Part shown: positions 12,400-24,300 of the stretch, piece after piece
Layout of the letters: each line of letters begins with the position of its first letter
Position numbering within the stretch: position 1 is the first letter of the stretch
Origin: Maniola hyperantus
Taxonomy: Eukaryota; Arthropoda; Insecta; Lepidoptera; Nymphalidae
Direction: 5' to 3'
Assembly (NCBI RefSeq): GCF_902806685.2
Contig: NC_048555.1
Location: forward strand, 6,944,001 to 7,008,000
DNA: 64,000 nucleotides
Notes under the pieces: model-generated
The model's input: only the letters and a program-made list of their open reading frames with translations
Databases searched by the model: none
What the model was told of the DNA's origin: nothing
Position numbers and translations under genes: made by a program

Positions 12400-12587
12400 G
12401 TACCATGTGATGTTCATGACATCGTCCGCGTGTGGGAAAACTTTGATTTTCCAGGATAAAATCTAGCCATATCCGTCCGCTGTGCCAAACGTCAAAATCT
12501 GTTAAGTGGATGGACTGTGTAAAGGCAACAGACAGACAGACCACTTTCGCGTTATAATAATGCAATGGGTGCATATTAGTATGGATA
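12400..12587 (+). repeat. Dispersed repeat family A
   Basis: Reads CATCGTCCGCGTG ... TTTGATTTTCCAGGA ... ACAGACAGACAGACC ... CACTTTCGCGTTATAATAAT and ends AGTATGGAT. The overlapping open stretches on both strands belong to the repeat and are not genes. Confidence 0.65.
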
Positions 12588-12821
12588 AAACTGATTTAAA
12601 CGGTAAACAATTCCTAAAAACTTCTGGCAACAACCCGTTTAAGCCAAGCAAGATAAAGTTTAGTTTTTCACTTATATTAGGTATTATCACAATAATTCGC
12701 AGTTTCATGGCTATTTCTGCAGCAAGAATGTGCCGTTCATAATAGCGCGAGGCTTATGAATTTCTGCATGAAGTGACTTAATTATCATTTCAGTCGGCAG
12801 AGAAGAAAACACATATAGATA

Positions 12822-13065
12822 CTTTTTATTTTTTATTCTTATTCAGATACAAGTTAGCCCTTGACTGCAATCTCACCTGGTGGTAAGTGATGATGCAGTC
12901 TAAGATGATAGCGGGCTAACCTGGAAGGGGTATGGCAGTTTTTATTAAACCCATACCCCATTTGGTTTCTACACGGCATCGTACCGGAACGCTAAATCGC
13001 TTGGCGGCACGGCTTTGCCGGTAGGGTGGTAACTAGCCACGGCCGAAGCCTCCCACCAGACAAAT
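12822..13065 (-). repeat. SINE family C, head-truncated
   Basis: Has the A-rich tail, GATACAAGTTAGCCCTTGAC, GGGCTAACCTGGAAGGGG and CGGTAGGGTGGTAACTAGCC body words. The copy stops before the tRNA-like head. Confidence 0.7.
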
Positions 13066-13284
13066 ACATACATACATAGACTACTAAAGTCATAACCTAA
13101 CATATTCCTTTTGGCTTTTCCGTAGTCGGGTAAAAATACGTTCGACACAACTTCCTGACTACTCTGCAGCAATTCATCAAAAATATCTTCCAAAGTTTTC
13201 ACCATCCATCAAAATACACAGTCAAAAACAATCTAATATTCATATACCTACCTCAGTGCCAAAGATACAGGGCAATGCTGAAGA

Positions 13285-13406
13285 ATTTATAATACCTAGG
13301 TATTATAAATCCTAAATAAACTAGATACCTAGTAGGTAGGTATCTAGTTTACGTCACAAGACGGTAGGTACTATGCTGTTTTAATTTAGCATAGGTACTA
13401 CCTACT
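13285..13406. repeat. Three consecutive palindromes
   Basis: First is a 26-bp perfect palindrome centred on CCTAGG (13285-13310). Second is a hairpin AAACTAGATACC/GGTATCTAGTTT (about 13318-13350). Third is a hairpin GGTAGGTACTATGCT with its near-complement (about 13362-13404). All are built from TAGGTA words. Function unknown. Confidence 0.7.
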
Positions 13407-13408
13407 AC

Positions 13409-13680
13409 ATCATCATCATGATCAACCCATCACCGGCTCACTTCAGAGCACGGGTCTCCTCTCAGAGTGAGAAGGGTTTTGACCATCGTCTACCACGCTG
13501 GCCATGTGCGGATTGGTAGACTTTACACACCTTTGAGAACATTGTGGAGAACTCTCAGGCATGCAGGTTTCCTCACGATGTTTTTCTTCACCGTCAAAGC
13601 AAGTGATATTTAATTAATTAAAACGAAATAACTCCGAAAAGTTAGAGGTGCGTGCCCAGGGTCAAACCCCGAATAAGCTG
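13409..13680 (-). mobile_element. tRNA-derived SINE (family D)
   Basis: The (CAT)n tail lies at the left; the body words are CTCCTCTCAGAGTGAGAAGG, CACACCTTTGAGAACATTG and CTCTCAGGCATGCAGG. The head end carries a decayed box B (AGGGTCAAACCCC strand-complement). It abuts a plus-strand head fragment, see 13674-13715. Confidence 0.7.
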
Positions 13681-13715
13681 TGATAGCCTAGTGGTTAGGA
13701 CGTCCTTCAAATCTA
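13674..13715 (+). repeat. SINE family D head fragment
   Basis: AGCTGTGATAGCCTAGTGG includes the box A and continues TTAGGACGTCC. It lies in opposite orientation directly against the head end of the SINE at 13409-13680, giving a head-to-head pair. Confidence 0.6.
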
Positions 13716-13743
13716 AGTACCTACTTATGTTTTTTTAATCACT

Positions 13744-13886
13744 CCCCATAATATTATAAAGCGAAAGTGTGTTTGTTTGTTGGTTTACTGGTTTGTTGGT
13801 TTGTAGGCTTATTTTTATCCCGGAAAATCAAAAAGTTAGGTACCTTTTAAAAACCTAAATCCACGCGGACGAAGTCGCGGGCAGAG
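13744..13886 (-). repeat. Dispersed repeat family A
   Basis: Begins CATAATATTATAAAGCGAAA, includes TTATCCCGGAAAATCAAA, and ends CCACGCGGACGAAGTCGCGG, the antisense of the family consensus. Confidence 0.7.
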
Positions 13887-13911
13887 AGAAATTAAAAAGC
13901 AATAAAAATAG

Positions 13912-14098
13912 TACAGTGGCCCTACCGCGGTTGTTTGACAGCTACAATGTCACAATCGCAATCATCTCTAATTGGTTAATGCTCGCTCACTATTGGTCAC
14001 AATGCATTGTTGCAACAAGAATTGCACAAATTCAGCCAATCAGAACAATTGAGATTGTAATAATGATTGATGCAGGTTTTAGACAATCGCCCTGCTGA
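13912..14098. mobile_element. MITE-like repeat K, copy 1
   Basis: Shares with 45058-45250 the words TGACAGCTACAATGTCAC, ACAATGCATTGTTGCAACAA, AATTCAGCCAATCA and GCAGGTTTTA. CAGTGGCCC and GGGC-GCTG-like ends suggest short TIRs, but I cannot fix the borders. Confidence 0.55.
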
Positions 14099-14149
14099 TC
14101 TACTCAGTTCTTTATCAGGCATAGCTAGACTATAAAATATTGCGATGTC

Positions 14150-14298
14150 TGCAGCTGTCATCATCATCTGATAGATGTCCATCGCTGGACGTAGGTCTCT
14201 TGTAGGGACTTCTGCACGCCACGGTCTTGCGCCGCCTGAAGCCAGCGGCTTCCTGCGACTCCTTCGATGGCGTCTGTCCACCTAGTGGACTCTGCAGC
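14150..14298 (-). pseudogene. RTE-type LINE 3' end, copy 1
   Basis: On the minus strand the translation runs RWTDAIEGVAGSRWLQ, then AAQDRGVQKSLQETYVQRW, TSI, an arginine and a stop, followed by a GATGATGATGA tail. This is the conserved C-terminal tail of lepidopteran RTE-like endonuclease/reverse transcriptases. Only the last 40 or so codons are kept (5' truncation). Confidence 0.75.
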
Positions 14299-14452
14299 TG
14301 TAGTCGTATAATACGTATCGAATCATTTTTTCTAAGCGATTCCGTTTTACGATGCATGCATATATCTTTTTTACCAGATAAAACTAATCGGGCATACTGC
14401 GACAAAAAGTGAATGTGAGCCGGTTCGGTTTCGTGGTGGTCACATAAAAAAT

Positions 14453-14872
14453 TCTGGATTCAACTCCTTAATCCTGATGCTGCAGCGTTACTGCCCGCCT
14501 GAGTTATCAAGATTCAGGAAGTGTTCATAGTGAATTCATATTGTAGGTACCAAGCAACGACTTTATTCTCAGACTTCAAGTCCCAACTCCTCAACCCTGA
14601 TGATGTAGGGTACAGCACTCCTAAACTATAATGTTTCAGTAACTGCGGATGATGCAAAATTAATTTAGGTACCAAGCATAGGCATAGACATCATTGAACT
14701 TCGGATCCTAACTCCTCAATCCTGATGCTGCAAAGTACTAAAGTCCTAAATCGTGGGGATTTTAGAATTTCTGATAGTGAATTGATATTTTAGGTATCAA
14801 GCAACGGCTTCACGATGACACTCCCAGTCCGAAATACTCCACCCGAGCGAAGCCGGGGCGGGTCAGCTAGTA
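14453..14872. repeat. Three ~124-bp tandem repeats
   Basis: Units begin near 14454, 14579 and 14703 with (G/T)CAACTCCTNAATCCTGATG-type words and contain GGTA(C/T)CAAGCAACG-type words. The last unit runs into CCCGAGCGAAGCCGGGGCGG, a phrase seen at the ends of lepidopteran dispersed repeats. It is probably the internal array of a mobile element. Confidence 0.7.
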
Positions 14873-14874
14873 CA

Positions 14875-15590
14875 TAATATATTTATTATCCCTATATAAT
14901 AAGAAATGAAAACGTTTTCCTCAACAATTTGATTTGTAACTACTAGATGTCTGCCTAAATGTATTTGAGAATAAATTAACCAAATTGAGGATTAAAAGTT
15001 GATTCCGAAATAATATCTGAGAAGCATTCTAAAGGCCGTAATACGATCAGAAACCCGTTAGGTACAATCTGATATAATAATTAATTATTACAGTCTAAGC
15101 TATTTTATGATTTTCACCAAGCGACTCATAGTATTATTATTAATTTTTCCTGATGCTATTACATACATCCGCTTGAAATAAGATATTAGAATAACTGGGC
15201 AAGTGCGAGTCAGAACAATATTAAGAAATTAAAAAAATCTTACCGTGAAGTAAATAAGAATTACAGAAATCCATACGACACAGTTGTTTTTTTGGGATTT
15301 TTTCTCACTGTATGAGCCTTTCAATGTGATACTCTGTGGTACATATTAATAATTCACCACAGAGTACTACGGTAATACACAGGATATTCACAGGGTGCAG
15401 TGTTGCTAAATTTGGAATTTCATTTCCGTATTTTTCATGAGATTCTGGTCTATCTATACCTACCTACGCAAAAGATATTGTCTCAATATGCGCTGAGGTT
15501 GGCAATCGAGGGGGTTTCAGTAGGTGAAAATCCTACATAACCCGACGTCCTTTCCAGTATCTGAAGAAGATCGGGTGATCCTCCTTAACA
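14875..15590. other. No gene seen
   Basis: Only a short remnant of family E (GGGCAAGTGCGAGTCAGAAC, about 15196) is recognised. Confidence 0.35.
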
Positions 15591-15594
15591 AAAA

Positions 15595-15966
15595 ACCGGC
15601 CAAGTGCGAGTCAGACACGCGCACCGTGGCTTCCGTACTAGTTGTATTTTTTTAACATTTTGCACGAGAAATCAAAAACTATTATGCATAAAAATAAATA
15701 AAAACCTGTGCGAAAATGTACAGTTAAAGCCCTTTCCTATGATACCCCACTAGGTATAGTAATGTTATTTTAAAAGTTAAAAATACTAATTATTTGTTCA
15801 TGAACAGATTTTCATTTTTTTTTTGTCTGCTGTAAGACCTACCTACCTGCCAAATTTCATGATTCTAGATCAACGGCAAGTACCCTGTAGGTTTCTTGAC
15901 AGACAGACAGACAATGAAGTGATCCTATAAGGTTTCCTTTTTTCCTTTTGAGGTATGGAACCCCAA
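15595..15966 (+). repeat. Dispersed repeat family E
   Basis: Begins CCGGCCAAGTGCGAGTCAG and includes ATGATACCCCACTAGGTATA. It has a run of ACAGACAG and ends CCTATAAGGTTTCC ... GGTATGGAACCC. Other copies: 29045-29460 (plus) and 58869-59304 (minus). The class is uncertain. Confidence 0.7.
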
Positions 15967-15969
15967 AAG

Positions 15970-16335
15970 ACAAGGTAAGTATTATCTGATTTACCACCTA
16001 ATTGGGGATCTAAAACAGTCGATTAACTAGTCGTCAAATCGCAAATATTTGCCGTGAAATAACTATAGGTATAGGTATCATTATTATTAGAAATTTTACA
16101 ATAAAAACACTTGAACGCTTTATTTGTTCAAGATATTGATGAAACGTTGAACTTAGTATAATTCCTCTAATATTCCTAACTTAAGTTTAATAATTGAGAT
16201 TTTGTTGAATTACTTAATATCAAAAATAGTTAGTACCTAACTATTATATTGGTCATGAGGTAGCTAGTCCTGAGAAAACTATTCATGTGGTAACTTAATA
16301 TTATGTATATTTTAATATTAACTTTATTATAAATA
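15970..16335. other. No feature seen
   Basis: AT-rich spacer. Confidence 0.35.
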
Positions 16336-16336
16336 A

Positions 16337-16530
16337 GTAGCTGCCCCGGCGAACTTCGTACCGCCGAACAGTCGGTTCTTTTTCAGAATTTTTTAAATTT
16401 TTCTCTCCGTCAAAACCATCTTCGTACTTCAAGGAATACTATAAAATAAGAATTAGCGAAATCGGTTCAGCTGTTCTCGAGATTTGCGATCAGCAACACA
16501 TTCAGCGATTCATTTTATATATAGAGAAGA
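16337..16530 (+). repeat. Dispersed repeat family H
   Basis: Starts AGCTGCCCCGGCGAACTTCG and ends GATTCATTTTATATATAGAG, with GAAATCGGTTCAGCTGTTCT inside. The same start recurs at 63827 at the window's right edge. Confidence 0.65.
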
Positions 16531-16954
16531 TATGGGAATCGAATAAAAACACAATTTGTAACAAAATAATATTTCTTAATTAAAACTTTTATAAATAATA
16601 ATTTAGTTATAATCCTAAATCTTACAAAAATTTAAAGTTACAAAGTCTTACAATAATAGCATACCTATGTCACATTTCACTAAGTAATTTATAAAACAGT
16701 CTTAGTATAATATTATTGCGCCTTGGGGAATCCTAAATATTACTCAACAATAACGCTGAAATTAATAAAAACACTGGTAACCTAATGGCAAACTTAAGTT
16801 TAGTCTGTTATAAAATTATTTTTAGATAAATAAATAAAGTAATATGGCATATATTTAACTTTATTTTTATTAACACGATTTATTATAACATGTATATTAT
16901 CTATGTAAGATACCATAACCTTTTGCTAATTTGTGTTAGTTATAATATTATTAT
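16531..16954. other. No feature seen
   Basis: Very AT-rich, with no supported element. Confidence 0.35.
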
Positions 16955-16956
16955 AA

Positions 16957-17050
16957 AAAGCGATGATAGCCTAGTGGTTGACTGTGGCCTCCTACTCGGG
17001 GGGTATGCGCGTTTAATCCCATACTTTTCGGAATCAAAGCCTGATTTCAG
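16957..17050 (+). repeat. SINE family D head fragment
   Basis: GATGATAGCCTAGTGG supplies a box A. A decayed box B region (GTTTAATCCCATAC) and CTTTTCGGAAT follow. The body is absent. Confidence 0.6.
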
Positions 17051-17055
17051 ATCGG

Positions 17056-17960
17056 TTGCAGGCAGCAACTACAGTATTATAAATATGAGTTAGGTAACAT
17101 ATTGCATTTAAAATTGATTATTATAAATTAGTTGATGCAGATTTTAGATGTTAAATTCAGAATTTAGTTAGGTATATTACTTGTTAATGAGTTGAGTTCA
17201 TAATTATTGATTTATTGTATTATCATTAATTAACAATAACTATTAACTCATAATTAACATATTAATATACACGCTGAAATTTTAATGGATGTTTTCCCGC
17301 GGTAGAACAATTTGCCCTCAGTAGTACTATCCGGAAGGCTGAAAGCTACAGTTAAATTTAATAAACAAAATGTTTTTGTTTAGAAATAGTTTAGAGAATA
17401 GTCATCAACTCGAAGGCGTGTGAGAAACAATAGTAATTCACTAGACATAACCATAGAATATATAATAGTACTAACGTAAAATAATGTAAATAGTATATCC
17501 ATTAGAACCGCGCTGCCGATAAAGAAAAATATTTAGAGTGAAATAAGCTGTCGCACGTAGTGTTAAGGCATAAACTTACCTACACGTACGCGGTATCACT
17601 GTTGGTTCGAGGTGTCTTTCGAGTTTGGTTTTTCTCGATTGTAAATTTGCCACTTTTGATTCTAATATTTTTTTATATTTATAAATTGATTGCAGTACTA
17701 TGACAAAATCATTTCTCTTCGGAAAAACACTTCAGCGTATATTATTATCATTCAGTCATTTCTAATCATTGAGCAGACGTTTATAATCCAGGATGAATTG
17801 AGCAAAAAATTTCCTATTATTAAGATAAGTTTAATGTAACATTATATTACATAATAATAATAAAGCCTATATTGCTGTCAATTTTTACAGTATTTTTCTT
17901 ACCTCTCCAAAATTTTATAAAATATATTATAAGTATAGATTATTTATTATTATTATTGGT
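17056..17960. other. No supported gene
   Basis: AT-rich. A short minus-strand open stretch at about 17574-17660 mimics a terminal exon but was rejected (see the rejected list). Confidence 0.35.
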
Positions 17961-17965
17961 AAATC

Positions 17966-18094
17966 CGTTTTGCTGTCAGCTTGTCTTCCCGACACTTAGC
18001 CTCTTCCAATAACTTCCAGTTTTATCTATCACGCGCTGTCCTTTTCCATGTTGCTCCATCTATTTTTTTTATGTCATCTTCTCATCTTCTGTGT
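17966..18094 (-). pseudogene. Possible LINE fragment
   Basis: The minus-strand translation includes NWKLLEEAKCREDKLTA, resembling basic tail segments of LINE polyproteins. It lies just left of an RTE 3' end. Weak evidence. Confidence 0.25.
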
Positions 18095-18134
18095 ACAGTG
18101 AAAATCCCATTACACGAATTGAGTGTAAAAGAAA

Positions 18135-18326
18135 GGCAACCATCATCATATTCATCATCATCATCAACATCAACCGATAGAAGTCCACTGCTGGACATAG
18201 GTCTCTTGTAGGGACTTCCACACGCCACGGTCTTGCGCCGCCTGAATCCAGCGACTCCCTGCGACTCGTCTGATGTCATCCGTGCACCTAGCGGGGGTCT
18301 TCCAACGCTGCGTCTTCTGGTGTGAG
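18135..18326 (-). pseudogene. RTE-type LINE 3' end, copy 2
   Basis: The minus-strand translation reads ARCTDDIRRVAGSRWIQ, then AAQDRGVWKSLQETYVQQW, TSIG and a stop, followed by a (GATGAT)n-like tail. The phrase is the conserved end of lepidopteran RTE-like LINE proteins. It is 5'-truncated and sits only about 60 bp beyond the 3' end of transporter gene 1. Confidence 0.8.
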
Positions 18327-18374
18327 GTCATATTATTATGTGTATTAAACTAACATTTCTATTATATTTTAATA

Positions 18375-18380
18375 TTTATT
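18375..18380 (-). terminator. Poly(A) signal of transporter gene 1
   Basis: AATAAA on the minus strand begins 2 bp after the TAA stop (18382-18384), so the 3' UTR may be very short. More AT-rich candidates lie just beyond. Confidence 0.5.
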
Positions 18381-18381
18381 A

Positions 18382-21300
18382 TTAAAACCTAGATACTTCG
18401 TTTGTCCTAGCATATTCTTCTTTCCTACTTGGGTTTGTGACCACGTCTCTCCGTTTCACCAAAACGTAGATGTATCTGAAATGAGATAATATTTTAGATT
18501 AAAAAAAACTAGGGCCGGATTTCATTAAATTAACTTTTTAATCGAACTTGATCTTTGTGCATCCGCCTATTGAGGCCTCATCTTAAGATAAGACTTAACT
18601 AGTTCAAAAATAAGAACATTTATTATGATAAAAATTACACGGTATTTATTTATTCTCAGCTTGATCGAAACAAGTTTACTCGTTGATTGACGTGTTAATG
18701 AATCGGGGTCGATTTTAAAAGAAGATTTTGTAATAATAATCCAACAGCCGACGGTCTTCTTGAAAGTGGGTTTATACGTAATCACTTTCTCGTCTTATAT
18801 TATATTTTTTATTTTTATCTGATGGATTCTTTAAATATAAATATGAAAAAGTGAAACTGCAACATGTATTTGTGCCATTATGTGCCAGACCTTCATTATT
18901 TTATAAAAGCTGAAAGTTTCTCTGCGTATTGTCCCCAACACTAGGAGGACCGTTTGTTTGGATCATGGTGACTTTGGGAGAAAACAGGTAATAAAGGTGT
19001 AAAAAATCTTCCGTCAAAGTGTAAAATCATTTTTTTTTTTATTTTCTTCAGAATAGTATTAAAATCACGTCATGCATGGCCAGACACGCAAACCCTTGCC
19101 AGATTCCCTTAAACTTTTAAATTTTAAACCGCTAGAGCAAATTTCAGTTTTTATAAAATAACGAAATTCTGGTACGCGCTGGCTTAGTCCGTTATAAATT
19201 ACGGCATAAAGTTGCATTACTGTTAATGGATAATGTAGTTATAAGTTACAAAATATTTTCTGCTTTAATTTATACTAAGGATTTATCATCGCCATCAGCG
19301 GTTGTCATCCCAAACTCTGATTTTTGATATGTTAAATAATATGGGTAATGGGTATGCCTCCTAGTTCCTTTAATATCTTTCACTGATTACTGATCTGGCA
19401 CTGGCTAGTGGTTTAATTTTATGTATCTACACCCATGCCTTAAATCCTCTATAAAAGATTCTGAAACAGTTAGCTTATTGATAACATAACGAGATTTATG
19501 CCAGGAGTATAGCGCTGTCTCTTTTTCACAATAGTGTTATAATGAAATTCAGTACAACATTATAACACTCGTTTGGATGCTTTAATGGTTATTAAGATAT
19601 TGGGTATTTTAATGTTGGCAATAAGCTAACTGTTTCAGAATCTTTTATAGAGGATTCATAATATTATGGGTGTAGATAAAGTCTTGTATGCAACTGTTGA
19701 TAATTAGGTATTAAAACACTCAAGTCATACTATTATCACACTCGGGTTCGCCTCGTGTGATAAACCGACTTTCGTGTTTTAATGCCCCTCTTTATACAAC
19801 AGTTGCATAAATAACTATTATTTCATTTAATTTCCTACACTTGTTTCTACTGATTAATAACAAATAATGTTATACTATAACCAACTTACACAAATAAAGC
19901 CAGGGCCACAACAGTGAGCGCGGCGTCAAACAAGTAGAATGCACCAGGAAACGTGTCTATCGTATGCACGTATATAAAACTGGAACTCGGCATGTATATT
20001 GAAGGCGCCAAAGCCTCCATCACGCCTATCAAAGAGCTCAGTTTTGCTGAAAAGCAAGAGGAATCAGATTAACATTTAGTAGCTCATCCGCCTCGGCTTT
20101 GCTCATTGGAATTTCTGAACATCAATTTATTTCTGGGATTCTACGGTATAATTAAAATCTACATGCAAAGTTTAGTTTCTCGACCTAGTAGTTTGAGCTG
20201 TATATAAATTAATAACTAGTTTCTATACTTTGAAACAACATTTCCCCTTCTTAAGAAAGCCCATACCACAACCATACGATTGCCAATGCGATGTCGACTT
20301 ACCCGCCCCTTGAATAACCCCATATCATATTGAGGGAATCCCGCGCATCAAAATAAGCATGACTCTGAAGTATTTTATGCAGTATTTAACTTTCAGGCTT
20401 ACGTCATTGTAACTACTAACTACTAGGTGGGGGTGCATTTTCATATGTTATGTATGACATTAATTCTTCCTTCATAGAGAAAGCCAGCCCTTTGCTGTTT
20501 TATAAAAGCTGTAAGTTTCTCTGCACATTGTCATCAACACAGGGAGGAACGATCAGCGACTATGAAGTTTGAATTATGGTAACTTTGGCAGATAACAGAT
20601 AACAAAGGCGTATGCAATCTTTCGTCAAAATAGAAACCCTACTTTTTATATTTTCTTCTATTGTTATACTCAGTATTAGAAATCACGTCATGCATTGCCT
20701 TTGCCAGGCACTAAGAGTGAAATCTATAGAGCGCACTTTGACTTTGCTTAGACAGTTAAAACGAGACAGAGCTAATATCTCTCACATAAATCTGTCTCGT
20801 TTTAACTCAATCTTAAGTTTGAGCAAAGTCAAAGTGCGCTCTATAGATTTCAGCCTTAGTATCGTGGAAAATGGAAACCCCTTGCCAGACACACAAAAGA
20901 TATAAAAGTGTAACTGTGTCTGGCAGAGGGTTGCATTCGAATAACAAATCGTCATAGATTAAGGAAGTTATTATAACGAATGATTTTATTCAAACGTGCG
21001 AATAGTTCCCAGTAACCTACATTTCGAACAGCTAATGAGATATAAGATGTTATGTAAAGTTACGTAGTTGATGCGGTTACTGCGTAAGTAGTAACTTAAG
21101 TAGGTACGTATTGCAATAAGTTACTGGATAAATAGTAGGTACAGTACGCGGCAGACAATAATGTACATCGACCTTTAGAAAGAGATAGCAGTTTTGTAGA
21201 ATATTGTCGTTGAGACCGACAAAATGTCACATAGGTATGAGTGACAGAGACAACGCTCTACAATGTTAAAATCTCACTGACACAGGTCAATGTACATTAT

Positions 21301-24300
21301 TTTCTGCCGCATATTGTACTACATTTCACTTATAATTTTAGCATACACTAACATCTTCATACTAAAAGTCTGTATCTAAATATATAGAGGAAAATGTGAC
21401 TGGCTTATCGACTTTTACTTTTAACGCGGGGACTGTGCGGGGCGTTCCCACCCCGATTGCCATCTCGATCTGTCGTGTACTATACATTACTTTAAATAGC
21501 GAAAAATGATTTCTCGCAGAATTTTTATAAATCCAAAGCCACGCGGACGAAGTCACGGGCATCATCTAGTTTCTAATAATAATATACATGCCTATTATTG
21601 ATTAAGTACATTAAAAGTAAAAGTTACCTACCAACTTCTTCCACAGCCACACTTTTAGTGGCTATAGATCTCACAGCAGTCAAGCCAGTGTGGCTGAAGA
21701 TGTTAAACACTGGTGCCGCATAGAACCACGTCCTGGTGGGTGAGAGAGCGAACGCCAAGCTGCCTGCTATCCTGCTCACACCGGCCAGGCAGCCAATCAA
21801 GCTGTCTTGTACGTGGAATGTTCTGCAGAGGATTGTTATGCAGAAGAATGTTCCTGGACAATAAATGAATATAATTTTTAATTGGACATTGCACCTGATA
21901 ATAACTTTAACATAAGGAAAGGAAAGGAAAGGAAAGGAAGGAAGGATCTGGGAATCCACTAGATTATTATCCCAAGAGAACGCCTACAATTATGTGATTA
22001 ATGGAAAGGAATCACAGCAAGGAGGAATCCATAGTAATATTGTAACCCCCCAACGTTTAACAAAAAAACGGTCAATTTGGGAAATTATAATTTCTAAATT
22101 GTCTCTGCAGGTCTGGTCTGGTAAAATCTACGGATATGGCTAGTTAGTTAGTTACTACCCTAACGACCAAGCCGTGCCGCAAAGCGACTTAGCGTGCCGG
22201 TACGATAAATTATAGAAACCGATAAGGGGTGTGGGTTTAATAAAATAACATAACCCTCTCAGGTTAGCCCGCTTCCATCTACTTCACTCTACATCATCAC
22301 TTACCACAAGTGAGATCGCCGTCAAAGGCTAACTTTGTAATGGAATAAAATAAAACAAAAACTATTAGGTACACTAGTCTCCTAATCGTAGTAATATTAA
22401 TTACTAGCAGTTGCCCGCGACTTCGTCCGCGTAAAATTTCTGGTTTCTCATGAGATCTGAAATTTTCCCGCTGCAAAAGGCGTCACTTACCTACTGAGTC
22501 AGTCTCACCTTAAGGCACGGAACCCAGAATACCTAAATTCCAATTTTCATACCTCTAACAGCTTCAAAAACATATGACTTTCATATAACTTTTCAACCCC
22601 CATTTCACCCTCTCAGGGGGAGAATTTAGTTACATCCTTTCTTTTCTGATACCTACCCCCTAGAAAGAATCTACGTTTCAAATTTCAAGTAAAAATAACA
22701 ATAGTTGAAACTTTTCTATGAAAACTATAGGTACAGATTTTTATTATTTAAAGTCAGTTTAAAGCTAATAACCTAAATGTCGATTTTTATGTCTCTAACT
22801 TCAAAAACATAGGACTTTCATACAACCTTCGACCCCCCCTTTCACACAGCTGACACCTACGTCCTAGAAAAAAAACCTATATTCGAAATTTCAAGTTTGT
22901 AGGTTTTATAGTGCCTGAGATTTCGTGATTAGTCAGTGGTATTTCGCTTTTATATATTCAGATTTAAAAAAATTTACTTGCGACCATAATGACCTAAATT
23001 CGTGATACTGATAGAGTTGTCTCAGTAGATAAAGTGTGTTATTATAATATGTAGTAATATAGTATGGATTAACTTACTTAAATGTACAAAAATAATTAAA
23101 TAGATTTCCAAAGCTCTGTCTCATCCCATCATCATCATCATAATCAACCCATCACCGGTTCACTGCAGAGCACGGGTCTCCTCTCAGAGAGAGAAGGGTT
23201 AGGCAATAGTCTGGCCACGCAGGCCATGTGCGGATTGGTAGACTTCACACACCTTTGAGAACATTATGGAGAACTCTCAGGCATGCAGGTTTCTTTTACT
23301 CACATTGTGTCATAAATAAAACAGCGATTAAAATTATTTTATTTTAATATAATCATCAGTAAGTATTGGATGAGCTGTGATAGCCTAGTGGTTAGGAGTC
23401 AGAACGTCCGCCGCCTCGGAGGTCGGGGGTTCTATCCCGGGTACGCACCTCTAACTTTTCGAAGTTAAATATCACTTGCATTAACGGTGAAGGAAAACAT
23501 CGTGAGGAAACCTGCATGCCTGAGAGTTTTCTATAATGTTCTCAAAGGTGTGTGAAGTCTGCCAATCCGAACTTGACCAGCGTGGTAGACTATGGCCAAA
23601 ACTATTTTCACTCTGGGAGGAGACCCGTGCTCTGTAGTGAGCCGGCGATGGGTTGCTCATGATGATGATGATGATAGTGATTCCTTAAGTCTAAGTCAAA
23701 TGTCACATATGCAATTTACAATCGATAATTTATTCAAGGTGATAAGAAAATAAATTCAAACTGCGCATATTACTATCAGTGTATCATCCGAAAATAAGCG
23801 AGTCCTCAAGTTGACCTTAAAGTTTTTTTGCAAGATCTAAGTAGTGTAGGTACAATTAGGTACCATATTATGAGTATTATCTCATTTATTTCTTTAGTAT
23901 TGAATTATTTATATTTGAGGGAAATGAAATTATTTTTGGTAAAAACTAATTACAAAAAATTCTGTTACTTTACGTGCTCTAAATTACTCTAAAGCGTTAA
24001 GTTACGTGCTCTAAGTTACACTAAAGTAGGTACCTACGATATATAGATCTCAATCTAATAGAGCTTACTTTGCGTTTGCTCAGACTTTACTTAAGCTAAA
24101 ATCAGACTTTGCTTGCGTCTCATCTGAACTCTTGAGTAAAGTTTGAGCAATGTCAAAATAATCTCTTTAAATCTCAGCCTAACTCCTAAACTATGGAAAG
24201 TTTTAGTATAAAATTATAAAGAAAATTATTTAGGTGGGTATTTAATTAATTATTTAGGTATTTTATACTAATTCAACAGCAACTCGTAATCGACCAAGAT

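Noticed and set aside
17574..17660. Minus-strand stretch that could serve as the last exon of transporter gene 1
   Set aside because: Phase fits but the acceptor lacks a pyrimidine tract and the peptide does not match the paralogue. The exon at 18475-18382 has a good acceptor and the RDVVxNP match.
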